In this document: positions 18,963-27,034 of the stretch, piece after piece
Layout of the letters: each line of letters opens with the position of its first letter
Numbering within the stretch: the first letter of the stretch is position 1
Assembly: GCA_030654835.1 (NCBI GenBank)
Contig: JAURWS010000033.1
Coordinates: forward strand, 1 to 64,000
From: Gammaproteobacteria bacterium
GTDB taxonomy: Bacteria; Pseudomonadota; Gammaproteobacteria; Pseudomonadales; Pseudohongiellaceae
Direction of reading: 5' to 3'
Length of the DNA: 64,000 bases
Position numbers and translations under genes: made by a program
Notes under the pieces: model-generated
Seen by the model: the letters and a program-made list of their open reading frames with translations, nothing else
Databases searched by the model: none
What the model was told of the DNA's origin: nothing

Positions 18963-21467
18963 TCAACCGTAAATGAATTGATAGTCCGCGAGCAGATAGG
19001 CCACCACAGCCATCCACGCACGAATGACGTAATTGTTGTCGTTGCGCAGCCTGCCATCGACACCGCCCGCCACGTTCAGCGAAGCGCCCGTGTTGATGTC
19101 GTTGTTGCGCATGCAGCGCGTCGGCAGGCTGGTGTTCTCCGATACTCCCTGCACTCCCAGCAGCGCGCTCTGTCCCTGCTGCAGGACGGTAGCAAACAAG
19201 GCATAAGTGTGTTCGATCTCCGCATCGGTCAACGCCAGTTCTTCGCCCAGCAGATAGCGATGCAGATGCTGGATGTTCTGGCGCACGGCGGCCTGCCCCT
19301 GGGCGCTGGTCAGCACCGTGCTGGTGTCGACATTGGGAAACAGACGGCGCGCCGTGCGGGCAGAGAGGAAATCATTGGGCACCCCATAGCAGGCCATCTC
19401 GTTCGCCATGCGCTCCTGCACGATGACCATCAGTCCGTTGGTATCGGTGAGACGCTCGGTGATGGTGAAGGAGTCGATGCCACCATAGATCTGATGATAG
19501 TACTGCCGGGTGTCCAGCAATCGCGCTGAGCCAAACACATTGCGATTGGCAGCGTACTGATCGAGCGGGCCGCGCCACTGGAAACCGAACAGCGCCTCGA
19601 TCTTGCGATGCAACAGCTCGGGAGTCAACAGACGGGCCGCACCGGTTTCCTCATGCACCGCCGAGAATGCGACATTGTTCAAGCCATCGGCACGCCAGTA
19701 GGGACTGACGATGATTTCCTTCACCAGCGTCTTCAGGTTGCGATTCGCGCCGACATAGATCGCCTTGATTTCATCCAGATGCGTGGACTCCGCGAGATAG
19801 GCTTCGGTCTCGGCCTGTGGCGCACCCGCTGCTGGCGCATCGAGTGGCTCGTGGCCCGTCAGCCCGGTGTACATGATGCGCACCATGGCGTCATCGAAGC
19901 GCGGGTCGGCGACGATCTGTTTCGTCAGCCATTGGAGAGAATCGCCGCTGCTGCGCGGAGGTGCCGAGACGCCCGCAAAGCCGGCCTGGAACATATCGGT
20001 GTACCACGTGCGCGGCGGTGCATAAGTGCCACGCAGATTCCAGTTCTGGAACGAGGAAGCGACAGGATCGAGCAGACTGTGGCACTTGACACAGTCCGGG
20101 TTCTCCATCGTCGGCGCGTCGTTGCTGATGTCCACCGCACTGCCATCGGGCCGCACGCCATCCAGCGCCAGGATGTCGACATCGAGAAACACGTCATACA
20201 CCAGCCGCGAACGCCCACGGTTGCGATTGGTCGCGCTGGTCGGATAGCGATTCAGGAACATGAGCGAACTGAGAATACCGGCATGCGGAGTGCCGGGCAG
20301 CACGGCGGGGCGGAACTCGTTTGGGTCCCACTCGTTGGTGAAGTTGACACCGGTGATACCGTAACTCTTCGCGGAGTAGCCGTTGACCATGAAGTAATTG
20401 GCCGTGAGGATTTCGGTCATCGGCTTGTTGTTCCTGACCACGTACTCGATCAGCTCCAACGGTTCGGTCGCGACACTGTTGTTGGTGGTAGCGCGATTGA
20501 CTGTGTAGTCGCTGCCGCGCAGCTCGGCACCAGGGTCATACCAGCGTGCCGTCGTGTAACGCCGCATCAGCCCAATAGCGGCCTCGGCCCCATTGGTGGA
20601 GAGGTAACGATTGGTGTGCAGCACATCGTTGAAGATTTCCGCCAACCGCGCGTAGAAGGCGTCTTCCTCCAGCATGCCATCCAGTGCCTGCCGCAACCCC
20701 GCCTCACTCTTCTGGGTGACAAGTGCCATTTCTGCCGCAGTAGGCAGACGCCCGACCAGATGCAGTGCCGCGTTGCGCAGCGTAGCATCCAGCGGCAGCG
20801 ACTCGATGGCCGCCAGCGCCAGCCCCGTCTGCTGACTGCTGCTGGCATTGAAGGCGGCGAGGATGTAGGACGCGATGTCGCTGGCACAGGTGCCGACGCA
20901 GGCAGACGGATTGCCGAGCGGCATGGTGTTGTTGATACGGGTGCCCAGCACATCAAGAGCACTGCAATTGCTGCAATTCTTCAGCGAGACGCCGACCGAG
21001 CCGCCGAGTCCATCCGTGCCATGACAGCTGGCACACAGCTGCTGATACGAGGTCTGGCCCGGCAGTACCACCGCAGCAGTCGAGATGAGCTGCAACCGGT
21101 CGGCACTGATGAAGCGCAGTTGCGCGCTGTAGAACTGGCTGCCAACCCGCAGCGTTGGAATCGTCAACTCCTGAGTCTGCAGGCTGTAGGTAGCGCCAGG
21201 GTTCAGGCCAGCGGCAGCGGGCGTCGCCGAGCCGATCCTGAAGGTCATCGAGGCCTCGCTCTCCAGCACCAGGCTGAGATTGAGCGAGCCGTAACCTTGC
21301 ACGTCGATGCGGGGAATCGTCAACACGGGGTGCGCGAAGTTCGGTGTGGAATCAGCGCCGGTGGCCGCGTTGGCCGGCAGCGCGAGAATCAGCATACTGA
21401 GTAACAACCCCAGCAGCAGGCACTTGTCTCTCCACCGTATCTGGCAGCGTCTGACGTCTTGGCTCAT
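18963..21467 (-). CDS. Exported c-type cytochrome domain protein paired with DUF1501
   Basis: 834 residues from ATG 21467. The start was chosen because a lipoprotein-free signal peptide (CLLLGLLLSMLILALPANA) follows and GAGAGCC precedes it; the open frame upstream to 22277 only shadows the MFS gene. Residues 40-130 look beta-rich. A heme-binding CASCH lies at 145-149 and a second CVKCH near 430 (in PDCVKCHSLLDPVASSFQNW). The second motif resembles the DUF1588/DUF1592 group of large cytochrome-like proteins, but that assignment is by eye only. Likely a periplasmic redox or surface protein working with the downstream DUF1501 protein. Function unknown. Confidence 0.75.
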   Translation of the reverse strand: MSQDVRRCQIRWRDKCLLLGLLLSMLILALPANAATGADSTPNFAHPVLTIPRIDVQGYGSLNLSLVLESEASMTFRIGSATPAAAGLNPGATYSLQTQELTIPTLRVGSQFYSAQLRFISADRLQLISTAAVVLPGQTSYQQLCASCHGTDGLGGSVGVSLKNCSNCSALDVLGTRINNTMPLGNPSACVGTCASDIASYILAAFNASSSQQTGLALAAIESLPLDATLRNAALHLVGRLPTAAEMALVTQKSEAGLRQALDGMLEEDAFYARLAEIFNDVLHTNRYLSTNGAEAAIGLMRRYTTARWYDPGAELRGSDYTVNRATTNNSVATEPLELIEYVVRNNKPMTEILTANYFMVNGYSAKSYGITGVNFTNEWDPNEFRPAVLPGTPHAGILSSLMFLNRYPTSATNRNRGRSRLVYDVFLDVDILALDGVRPDGSAVDISNDAPTMENPDCVKCHSLLDPVASSFQNWNLRGTYAPPRTWYTDMFQAGFAGVSAPPRSSGDSLQWLTKQIVADPRFDDAMVRIMYTGLTGHEPLDAPAAGAPQAETEAYLAESTHLDEIKAIYVGANRNLKTLVKEIIVSPYWRADGLNNVAFSAVHEETGAARLLTPELLHRKIEALFGFQWRGPLDQYAANRNVFGSARLLDTRQYYHQIYGGIDSFTITERLTDTNGLMVIVQERMANEMACYGVPNDFLSARTARRLFPNVDTSTVLTSAQGQAAVRQNIQHLHRYLLGEELALTDAEIEHTYALFATVLQQGQSALLGVQGVSENTSLPTRCMRNNDINTGASLNVAGGVDGRLRNDNNYVIRAWMAVVAYLLADYQFIYG

Positions 21468-21553
21468 AGGTGGCTCTCGTTTTTGTTGGCAGAAGCAGTG
21501 TGCGGTTAGAGTAGCAACGCGGCAACGGGCAATACGTTGACACACTTCACGAA

Positions 21554-22846
21554 TTATTTGTCTGAGCCTGCCGGGTTGAGCCGTGGATGGGTCTCTTCGC
21601 CAAACCAGGCCAGCACGGCACCTGACACCAGCATCGAAATCGCCACGAACCAGAAGGCAGCCTCCATGTTGCCACTGTACTGCGCTACCAGTCCCAGCCC
21701 CAGACCACCGATACCATACCCGAGATCTCTCCAGAAGCGATAGATGCCGATGGCAGAGCCACGCCAGTCCGGATGGGAGATGTCCGCCACCGCCGCCGAC
21801 AGATTCGGATACAGCAGTGCCATGCCAAAACCGGTCAGCGCGGCCGATGCCGTCCACCCACCCACGCCATCGACCATCAACATCATCGCCACCCCCGCAC
21901 CGCAGATCCACATGCCCAGCACGTTCAGCCGATGGCGCCCGACCCGGTCGGAGAGCCGCCCGGTATAGAGCTGTGCCGCGCCCCAGACGAAACCATAGGT
22001 GCCGATGATCCAGCCCACCGCAGTGAGGCTGACACCCTGACGATACAGAAACAGGGGGTAGAAGACCCACACCAGGGCATCCACAAATTTCTCGACCAGC
22101 CCGGCCTGACTGATGGCCGCCAGACGATGATCCCGCCAGGACATCAGGGTGAAGATTTCCCAGGTGCCAGGTCGTGCTGACACGTTGACGGGATAACGGG
22201 GGCGCGGATGCGGAATCGCGCCCTGACGGTGCCGCGCCGCTTCCTCCTGTGCCCAGGGCAGGGTGTCCTTGACCCACAACAGCGTGAGCAGCAGTCCCAG
22301 CCCGATGACAATGAGCCCGAAGATCAGCAGCCCGACGCGCGGACCGAGAGTGGCGGCCAGTTGCGCCGTGACAATGCCCGCCAGGGCGACACCCGCGTAG
22401 CCGGCAAACTCATTCAGACCGATGGTGAGTCCACGTTCGTCGAGGCGTGTGATATCGAGCTTGGCCGTCTGGGTCATCGACCACGTCAGCCCCTGATTGA
22501 TACCGAGCAACACCGTCGCCAGTACAATCCAGTGCCATGCGGGCGCATACCACACCAGCAGCGGAATCGGCAGCGCGACAATCCAGCCGAGCAGCAACAC
22601 TTTCCTGCGACCGACCCGCTCCGAAAACCGCCCGGCAACAAAGTTCATCACCCCTTTGACGATGCCGAAGGCCACCACGAACGAGGTCAGCAACATGAAG
22701 GAATTTCTGGGCACGCCAAACTCGGACTCGGCGAGTGCAGGCACGACCGTGCGCATCATGCCGATGGTCAAGCCGACCAGCAGCACCTGCAGCAACTGGT
22801 GCAGGAACTGCTGAAAATTGGCGCGAATGCCGTACTCAAGAGTCAT
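21554..22846 (-). CDS. MFS transporter, last gene of sulfur-type operon
   Basis: Inner-membrane transporter of 430 residues with about 12 helices. The MFS signature is present in the loop after helix 2 (GRFSERVGRRKVLLLG near 73-88) and repeated in the second half (GRLSDRVGRHRLNVLG near 300). It lies 31 bases after the MBL hydrolase gene on the same strand, so it is probably the fourth gene of the ArsR-rhodanese/DsrE/MBL operon. A role in moving a sulfur compound (for example sulfite or thiosulfate) is only inferred from position. Confidence 0.85.
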   Translation of the reverse strand: MTLEYGIRANFQQFLHQLLQVLLVGLTIGMMRTVVPALAESEFGVPRNSFMLLTSFVVAFGIVKGVMNFVAGRFSERVGRRKVLLLGWIVALPIPLLVWYAPAWHWIVLATVLLGINQGLTWSMTQTAKLDITRLDERGLTIGLNEFAGYAGVALAGIVTAQLAATLGPRVGLLIFGLIVIGLGLLLTLLWVKDTLPWAQEEAARHRQGAIPHPRPRYPVNVSARPGTWEIFTLMSWRDHRLAAISQAGLVEKFVDALVWVFYPLFLYRQGVSLTAVGWIIGTYGFVWGAAQLYTGRLSDRVGRHRLNVLGMWICGAGVAMMLMVDGVGGWTASAALTGFGMALLYPNLSAAVADISHPDWRGSAIGIYRFWRDLGYGIGGLGLGLVAQYSGNMEAAFWFVAISMLVSGAVLAWFGEETHPRLNPAGSDK

Positions 22847-22877
22847 GGAAGAGCCGGATAGATACTGTTATGGCGGA

Positions 22878-23615
22878 TCAGGCCGCCAGATTCGCCATGA
22901 CGATGCGTTCCATATCGGCAGGCTGAGGAGGAATGGACGCTGTCAACTGCGCAATGAAGGCGGATTTCTCCAGCCCTAGCGCAGCATTCCAGCGTTTCTC
23001 AAAACCAATCGTGGAGGACGGTTTGCCGGAGAGCCCGGCACCACAGACACTGCCGGCCTGATGCCCCGGAAATATTTCCAGCTCATCGGGCAGGCTCAGC
23101 AGGCGAGTATGCAGACTGTCGTAGAGCTGGCCGGCCATCTCCTGCTCGCGGCCGGCCAGATCGGGCCTTCCCACAGCCCCCACGAACAGCGTATCGCCGG
23201 TGATGGCAAACCACGGCGCAGTCCCGCGACGGGCATCGGTGACCAGCAGACAGAGACTGTCGGCTGTGTGGCCTGGGGTATGCAGCACCCGGATCTTGAC
23301 GTTGCCGACATCCAGCAGCTGATTGTCGTGCAGCGCCTCAAAATCGAAATGTGCCCGCGCAAAGTTCACTTCGTGCAGACAGTAAGGCGCACCGGTTCTG
23401 CGGGCCAGCGCGCGGCCACCCGAATAATGATCCGCGTGCACATGGGTATCGATCACATAGCGGATTTGCACGCCGGCCTTCGCGGCCTCCTCGATAAACC
23501 ACTCCTCATCGCCGGCGACGACATCCACCGCCACGGCGGCGCCCTGCCCGGCACAACCAAAGAAATAGGACAACGTGGCGTCCCGCGTGGCAAGCTGCTT
23601 GAAGAACATTCCCAA
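22878..23615 (-). CDS. MBL-fold hydrolase, persulfide dioxygenase-like (ETHE1/Blh type)
   Basis: 245 residues of the metallo-beta-lactamase fold. The metal site reads THVHADH at 57-63, with HTPGHT near 110, ITGDTLFVGAVGRPD near 140 and IFPGHQAGS near 188. The GDTLF..GR-D pattern and the sulfur-gene context point to the ETHE1-like group, which oxidises glutathione persulfide to sulfite using one iron. Glyoxalase II is the main alternative, but the context favours the sulfur role. The gene starts seven bases after the DsrE gene, probably in the same operon. Confidence 0.85.
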   Translation of the reverse strand: MGMFFKQLATRDATLSYFFGCAGQGAAVAVDVVAGDEEWFIEEAAKAGVQIRYVIDTHVHADHYSGGRALARRTGAPYCLHEVNFARAHFDFEALHDNQLLDVGNVKIRVLHTPGHTADSLCLLVTDARRGTAPWFAITGDTLFVGAVGRPDLAGREQEMAGQLYDSLHTRLLSLPDELEIFPGHQAGSVCGAGLSGKPSSTIGFEKRWNAALGLEKSAFIAQLTASIPPQPADMERIVMANLAA

Positions 23616-23622
23616 CCCCCCT

Positions 23623-23973
23623 CTAGAAAACCAGCACTTTGTCTGCCGCTACGGTCCAGTCGGCCAGCTGCGCCAGCGTCGAACGGTGGGCACCCTCGAT
23701 CATGTCCGCTTCGGTCATCCCGCGGGCATCCATGCAGGTACCACACAGCCCCACCTCACCGCTGCGCAGGACCTTGCCCAGCATCAACGCCATATTGTAG
23801 TAACCCTCTGGCACCTTCTGCCCCGAGCGCGCGCAGCCCACGGCATCGGCCAGCAGAAACACCCGGACCTCCTGCCCTTCCCGTGCACACAGGGCACCGG
23901 CCAGACGCAGGGCGTTGTAGGAGCGCTCGCTGCCATAGGGCGCTTCGTTGAGAATAAAAAGAGTGGAGCTCAT
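23623..23973 (-). CDS. DsrE/DsrF-like sulfur-relay protein
   Basis: Small 116-residue protein of the DsrE family (SSTLFILNEAPYGSERSYNALRLAG at the start). Two cysteines, CGTC (LCGTCMDARG), sit at the position where DsrE/TusD-type proteins carry persulfide. Start ATG 23973 is favoured over ATG 23979 because AGGAGG lies eight bases before it. Placed between an ArsR-rhodanese gene and an MBL hydrolase, it is likely a cytoplasmic carrier of sulfane sulfur. Confidence 0.85.
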   Translation of the reverse strand: MSSTLFILNEAPYGSERSYNALRLAGALCAREGQEVRVFLLADAVGCARSGQKVPEGYYNMALMLGKVLRSGEVGLCGTCMDARGMTEADMIEGAHRSTLAQLADWTVAADKVLVF

Positions 23974-24003
23974 GACCATATCCTCCTATGGTTCGGTCCT
24001 GCG

Positions 24004-24678
24004 TTATGCCGCCACCTCGCCCGCTTCCACGGGAAATCCTGCGGCCTGCCATTCACTGACCCCATCCGTCAACTTGCGCACGCGATAACCCTTCGACTGC
24101 AGCACGGTCACGGCGTCATCTGCCAAAAAACAGAAGGGGCCGCGACAATAGGCGACGATCTCCTTGTCGAGCGGCAAGTGCAGGAGGTGTTGCTCGATCT
24201 CTGCCATTGGCATGGAGCGGGCGTAGGGAAGGTGTGCGGTGTGAAATTCGGAGAGCGGGCGCACATCGATAATGATGACGTCGCCCTGGCGGGCCTGCTC
24301 CAGCAGTGTCGCGCGGCTGGTCGCCAGCAACCGGGAGGGATCGCCGGAAAGGTGATTCAGTGCAGTGCGCAGCTCGCCAAGATGCGTCTCGGCCACCTGC
24401 CGCAGCATAACCCACAGACCGGCCACATCACCGGCGGCGAGCCGGTAGATCATGAACTTGCCTTCGCGGCGTACACAGACCAGCCCGGCTTCGCGCAAGG
24501 CACGCAGATGTGCGCTGACCAGCTTGACGTCCACCGCCAGCTCGGCCGTGAGCACTTCCACGGATTTCTCACCTTGTGCGAGCAGCTCAAGCAGCTCAAG
24601 ACGCTTGGGACTGGAGACAGCCTTGCCAATGCGGGCGACCTGCTCGTAGAGCAGGTCTTTAAGTTCGCGTTTCTTCAT
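24004..24678 (-). CDS. ArsR-family regulator fused to rhodanese domain
   Basis: 224 residues. The first 100 form a winged-helix ArsR domain (KRLELLELLAQGEKSVEVLTAE, HLRALREAGLVCVRREGKF). Residues about 110-220 form a rhodanese domain with the active loop CRGPFC (AYCRGPFCFLADDAV), catalytic cysteine first. ArsR-rhodanese fusions are known; a plausible role is sensing sulfane sulfur and derepressing the downstream DsrE, MBL and MFS genes. It is the first gene of the minus-strand operon (gaps of 30, 7 and 31 bases to the following genes). An inverted repeat overlapping a promoter-like sequence lies immediately upstream, fitting autoregulation. Confidence 0.9.
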   Translation of the reverse strand: MKKRELKDLLYEQVARIGKAVSSPKRLELLELLAQGEKSVEVLTAELAVDVKLVSAHLRALREAGLVCVRREGKFMIYRLAAGDVAGLWVMLRQVAETHLGELRTALNHLSGDPSRLLATSRATLLEQARQGDVIIIDVRPLSEFHTAHLPYARSMPMAEIEQHLLHLPLDKEIVAYCRGPFCFLADDAVTVLQSKGYRVRKLTDGVSEWQAAGFPVEAGEVAA

Positions 24679-24686
24679 GCCAACAA

Positions 24687-24702
24687 TCTAACGATTATTA
24701 GA
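24687..24702. promoter_or_regulatory. Probable ArsR-rhodanese operator
   Basis: Inverted repeat TCTAACGATTATTAGA (arms TCTAA/TTAGA, six-base centre), eight bases before the ATG of the ArsR-rhodanese gene. On the minus strand it overlaps a weak sigma70-like pair, TTGTCT and TAGATT with a 17-base spacer. Its size and place fit an ArsR-type operator. The predicted transcript would begin almost at the ATG, and no ribosome site is visible, so the mRNA may be leaderless. Confidence 0.55.
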
Positions 24703-24713
24703 ATGAAAGACAA

Positions 24714-24814
24714 GTGGGAGCTTGCCTGCAAGCGATTAGACGCCTCGCTGTGGGAGCTGGCCTGCCAGCGATCAAATGCATCGCGACAGGCATCGCTTGC
24801 AGGCAAGCTCCCAC
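24714..24814. repeat. Three REP-like units (type A)
   Basis: Two direct units (24714-24736 and 24750-24772) and one inverted unit (24792-24814) of the GTGGGAGC..GCGAT family. The inverted unit ends four bases before the stop codon of the minus-strand secreted-protein gene, so it forms the first part of its 3' untranslated region and may act as a processing or termination hairpin. The first unit lies 36 bases before the ArsR-rhodanese start. Confidence 0.9.
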
Positions 24815-24817
24815 AGG

Positions 24818-26536
24818 CTAGTTCGGCTGTCGGAACGAGATTGGTATCACCACCTGCTGGGAGAACGCCATCGACGACGGCAGCGTGATCGGCACACTGG
24901 TCGGGATACCTCCGATATTGAGAGTCACCACGCCCTCCACCGTCATCAGCGCAGTAGTTGGCACATCACCCGTCTTCGGATCCAGCGGAATCGGCATGTC
25001 CAGCGTGCCACCAGCCGTTGTGCCGTCGCTGCTCACCCCCGACCAGTTGCCGGTGAAACGCAGGTTGTTCTTGGATATCTCACCGCTCAGAGTTCCGGAG
25101 AAGCGCCCGATGGCATCCACCACCACGTTGATGTTGACCGGCGGGATCGTGATGCCAGGGAACGGAGACGGCACGTTATAAACCGTGCTGAAACTGACGG
25201 GTGGATCCATCCGGAAAGAACCATCCACATCACCGGTGAGTGCGATGTTGCCCAGCTCTTTCGGCACCAGGGTCACCACCAACTCGCCCTCGGTGACGAT
25301 ATTGGTCGCCAGCGTGGTGTTGACGTTGATCACTGGCACGCTGATGGGAATGGTGATGGCCTGCTGCTGGGAAAGATCGGCAACAAAGCGACCGCCGGGC
25401 GGAAACTTGCGCCCCGCACGAATCGACTCGGCGGGCAGCACGATGTCGAAGGCCAGCTCGTAATCGGCGGCGCCTCCAGAGCTGCTGCGCCCGTTGCTCC
25501 CCGACAGCGTCGCGCGCCAGGTCAGATTGCCCTTGTAGGTGAAGACAATTGGCAATGGCGTATTGGTCGTATTGTCGGTCACAGTGCCGGAGAGGTTGCC
25601 GGTCGCGGTGTCGTAGTCGACGTCATAACGGAACGCCACGCCTATCGCCGCGCCCTTGCCGGACACGTGCGCAACGAGATTACCGGCCCCGTTGGTGGCA
25701 AAGGTCACATCCCCCGAGACCGAGGAGTTCGAGGTATTGAGATCCGTCTTGTTGCCAGTGGCCTTGTGGGTGAGCGAGCCGGTGATGTTCGCCCCGTAAA
25801 TCGACGCCAGGCCGGTATCGGTAGCCGGTTTCTGGGCGGTGCTGGTCGCGGCGTCCACCTTCATGGAGGTAATGGTGTGGGAAAGATCAAAGGACCGCAC
25901 GAGGATGCTGACCGGACCGAGATAGGTGTATTTCTGGGTTCGGACCTTGCTGCCGTTGAAATAGAAATCCAGCGTGTCGTTCGCCCAGTCGACGCGATAG
26001 TCGCCGCAATACTTGTTGTTGGAGAGTGTCGCGGCGCTCACGCGCTGCACATCGTGGCGACCGACGTTGAGGACCACGGTATTGAGTCCGGAATAGTCCC
26101 AGCGATTGGTAAAGCCGAACTCTTGATTGATGGGGTACTGGCGGCTGCCGGTGGCTCCCTTGAAGTCGACATTCTTGCGGCCAATGAAAATATTGTTGTA
26201 CCCGTAGCGCGTCTCCGGCAGGCAACCGGTCCAGGTCACCGACATTGGCGGCGTGAATTCCGCCACGGTGATGGCCTCGTCGTAATCGACCCCCTGCCCC
26301 GTCGTGGCGCCGGTGCCGAACCAGGCGTTATAGGGGTTGTTGTCGCGGTCGGAGTCACTGGTGTCATACCCGACGCTGTCCCCCACCGTAAGGGTCCCGC
26401 CCTGCACCGAGCCGGTGGCATAGAATATCCACGCGGAGGGCGTGATCAGGTCTACGGGTGCCGCAGTGGTGGCGGCGGCGACTGCGCTAAGCCCGAGGCC
26501 GATGATTAAGCGGGAAGTGATAAGGCGTTTGTTCAT
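24818..26536 (-). CDS. Exported protein of unknown function, repeat-flanked
   Basis: 572 residues with a clear signal peptide (LIIGLGLSAVAAATTAAP). No enzyme motif was recognised. The N-terminal 230 residues look like a beta-rich domain with aromatic strands (GYNNIFIGRKNVDFKG, YCGDYRVDWANDTLDFYFNG). The second half is Thr/Ser/Gly-rich with strand-like segments repeated (ATGNLSGTVTDNTTN; INVNTTLATNIVTEGELVV). This suggests a secreted or surface beta-sandwich protein. It is flanked by REP-like clusters on both sides (24714-24814 and 26668-26808) and stands alone. The T2SS genes in the window offer one possible export route, but no evidence links them. Confidence 0.75.
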   Translation of the reverse strand: MNKRLITSRLIIGLGLSAVAAATTAAPVDLITPSAWIFYATGSVQGGTLTVGDSVGYDTSDSDRDNNPYNAWFGTGATTGQGVDYDEAITVAEFTPPMSVTWTGCLPETRYGYNNIFIGRKNVDFKGATGSRQYPINQEFGFTNRWDYSGLNTVVLNVGRHDVQRVSAATLSNNKYCGDYRVDWANDTLDFYFNGSKVRTQKYTYLGPVSILVRSFDLSHTITSMKVDAATSTAQKPATDTGLASIYGANITGSLTHKATGNKTDLNTSNSSVSGDVTFATNGAGNLVAHVSGKGAAIGVAFRYDVDYDTATGNLSGTVTDNTTNTPLPIVFTYKGNLTWRATLSGSNGRSSSGGAADYELAFDIVLPAESIRAGRKFPPGGRFVADLSQQQAITIPISVPVINVNTTLATNIVTEGELVVTLVPKELGNIALTGDVDGSFRMDPPVSFSTVYNVPSPFPGITIPPVNINVVVDAIGRFSGTLSGEISKNNLRFTGNWSGVSSDGTTAGGTLDMPIPLDPKTGDVPTTALMTVEGVVTLNIGGIPTSVPITLPSSMAFSQQVVIPISFRQPN

Positions 26537-27034
26537 GAGATATTTCCCGTGTAGATGACTGCATTGCTACTGACAGCTCAGGTATAACAAAACGCCATCA
26601 GGAATTCTTGGTGCAAAGTCACTTAAGCAGCAAATTGTGGCGCCGCACGAGCTTCGCTGCTGACGTTGTGGGAGCTTGCCTTGCAAGCGATTGGGCTGGT
26701 GCTGAATTCGATCGCTGGCAGGCCAGCTCCCACAGGGACTTGGTGGGAGCTTGCCTTGCAAGCGATTGGGTTGGTGCTGAATTCAATCGCTGGCAGGCCA
26801 GCTCCCACAGGGGCGCGAGCGGCAATACGGGCGCTCTATCGCGGCTTTTGTTCCTTCTGTCGTGATGGGCGGGGAAGCCAAGGATTCCTTGATTAGGAAC
26901 GCGGTCTGGGTTAATGTCCGAGGCCATGTTGTGACATAAGCGGAACGCACGGATGCCTTCCATGCTGTTGTATTGTCTATGAAAATGACTGACATACCTC
27001 ATCACCCACAACAACAATCACAAGAATACTCATC
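26537..27034. other. Intergenic region with REP pair, no gene
   Basis: 498 bases between the divergent secreted-protein and liv-type operons. It holds two tandem REP hairpin units (26668-26808). The remainder, about 225 bases before the liv-type start, shows no convincing ORF. It should contain the promoter of the transport operon, but no sigma70 match strong enough to report was found. Confidence 0.6.
26668..26808. repeat. Tandem pair of REP-like hairpins (type A)
   Basis: Two 66-base hairpin units (26668-26733 and 26743-26808) nearly identical and repeated at a 75-base period. Each starts GTGGGAGCTTGCCTTGC, has a central GGTGCTGAATTC segment, and ends in the inverted form GGCCAGCTCCCAC. 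The copies differ at only a few bases (for example GGGCTGG versus GGGTTGG), which suggests a recent tandem duplication. Confidence 0.92.

Noticed and set aside
19608-21404. Plus-strand open frame of 598 codons opposite the cytochrome-like gene
   Set aside because: The minus-strand gene has a signal peptide and two CxxCH motifs; GC-rich third positions produce long antisense frames.
21468-22277. Upstream extension of the cytochrome-like gene
   Set aside because: It overlaps the MFS gene in another frame, lacks a ribosome site, and a clear signal peptide follows ATG 21467.
24776-26509. Plus-strand open frame of 577 codons opposite the secreted-protein gene
   Set aside because: It begins in a REP copy and has His/Arg-rich shadow composition; the minus-strand frame has a proper signal peptide.
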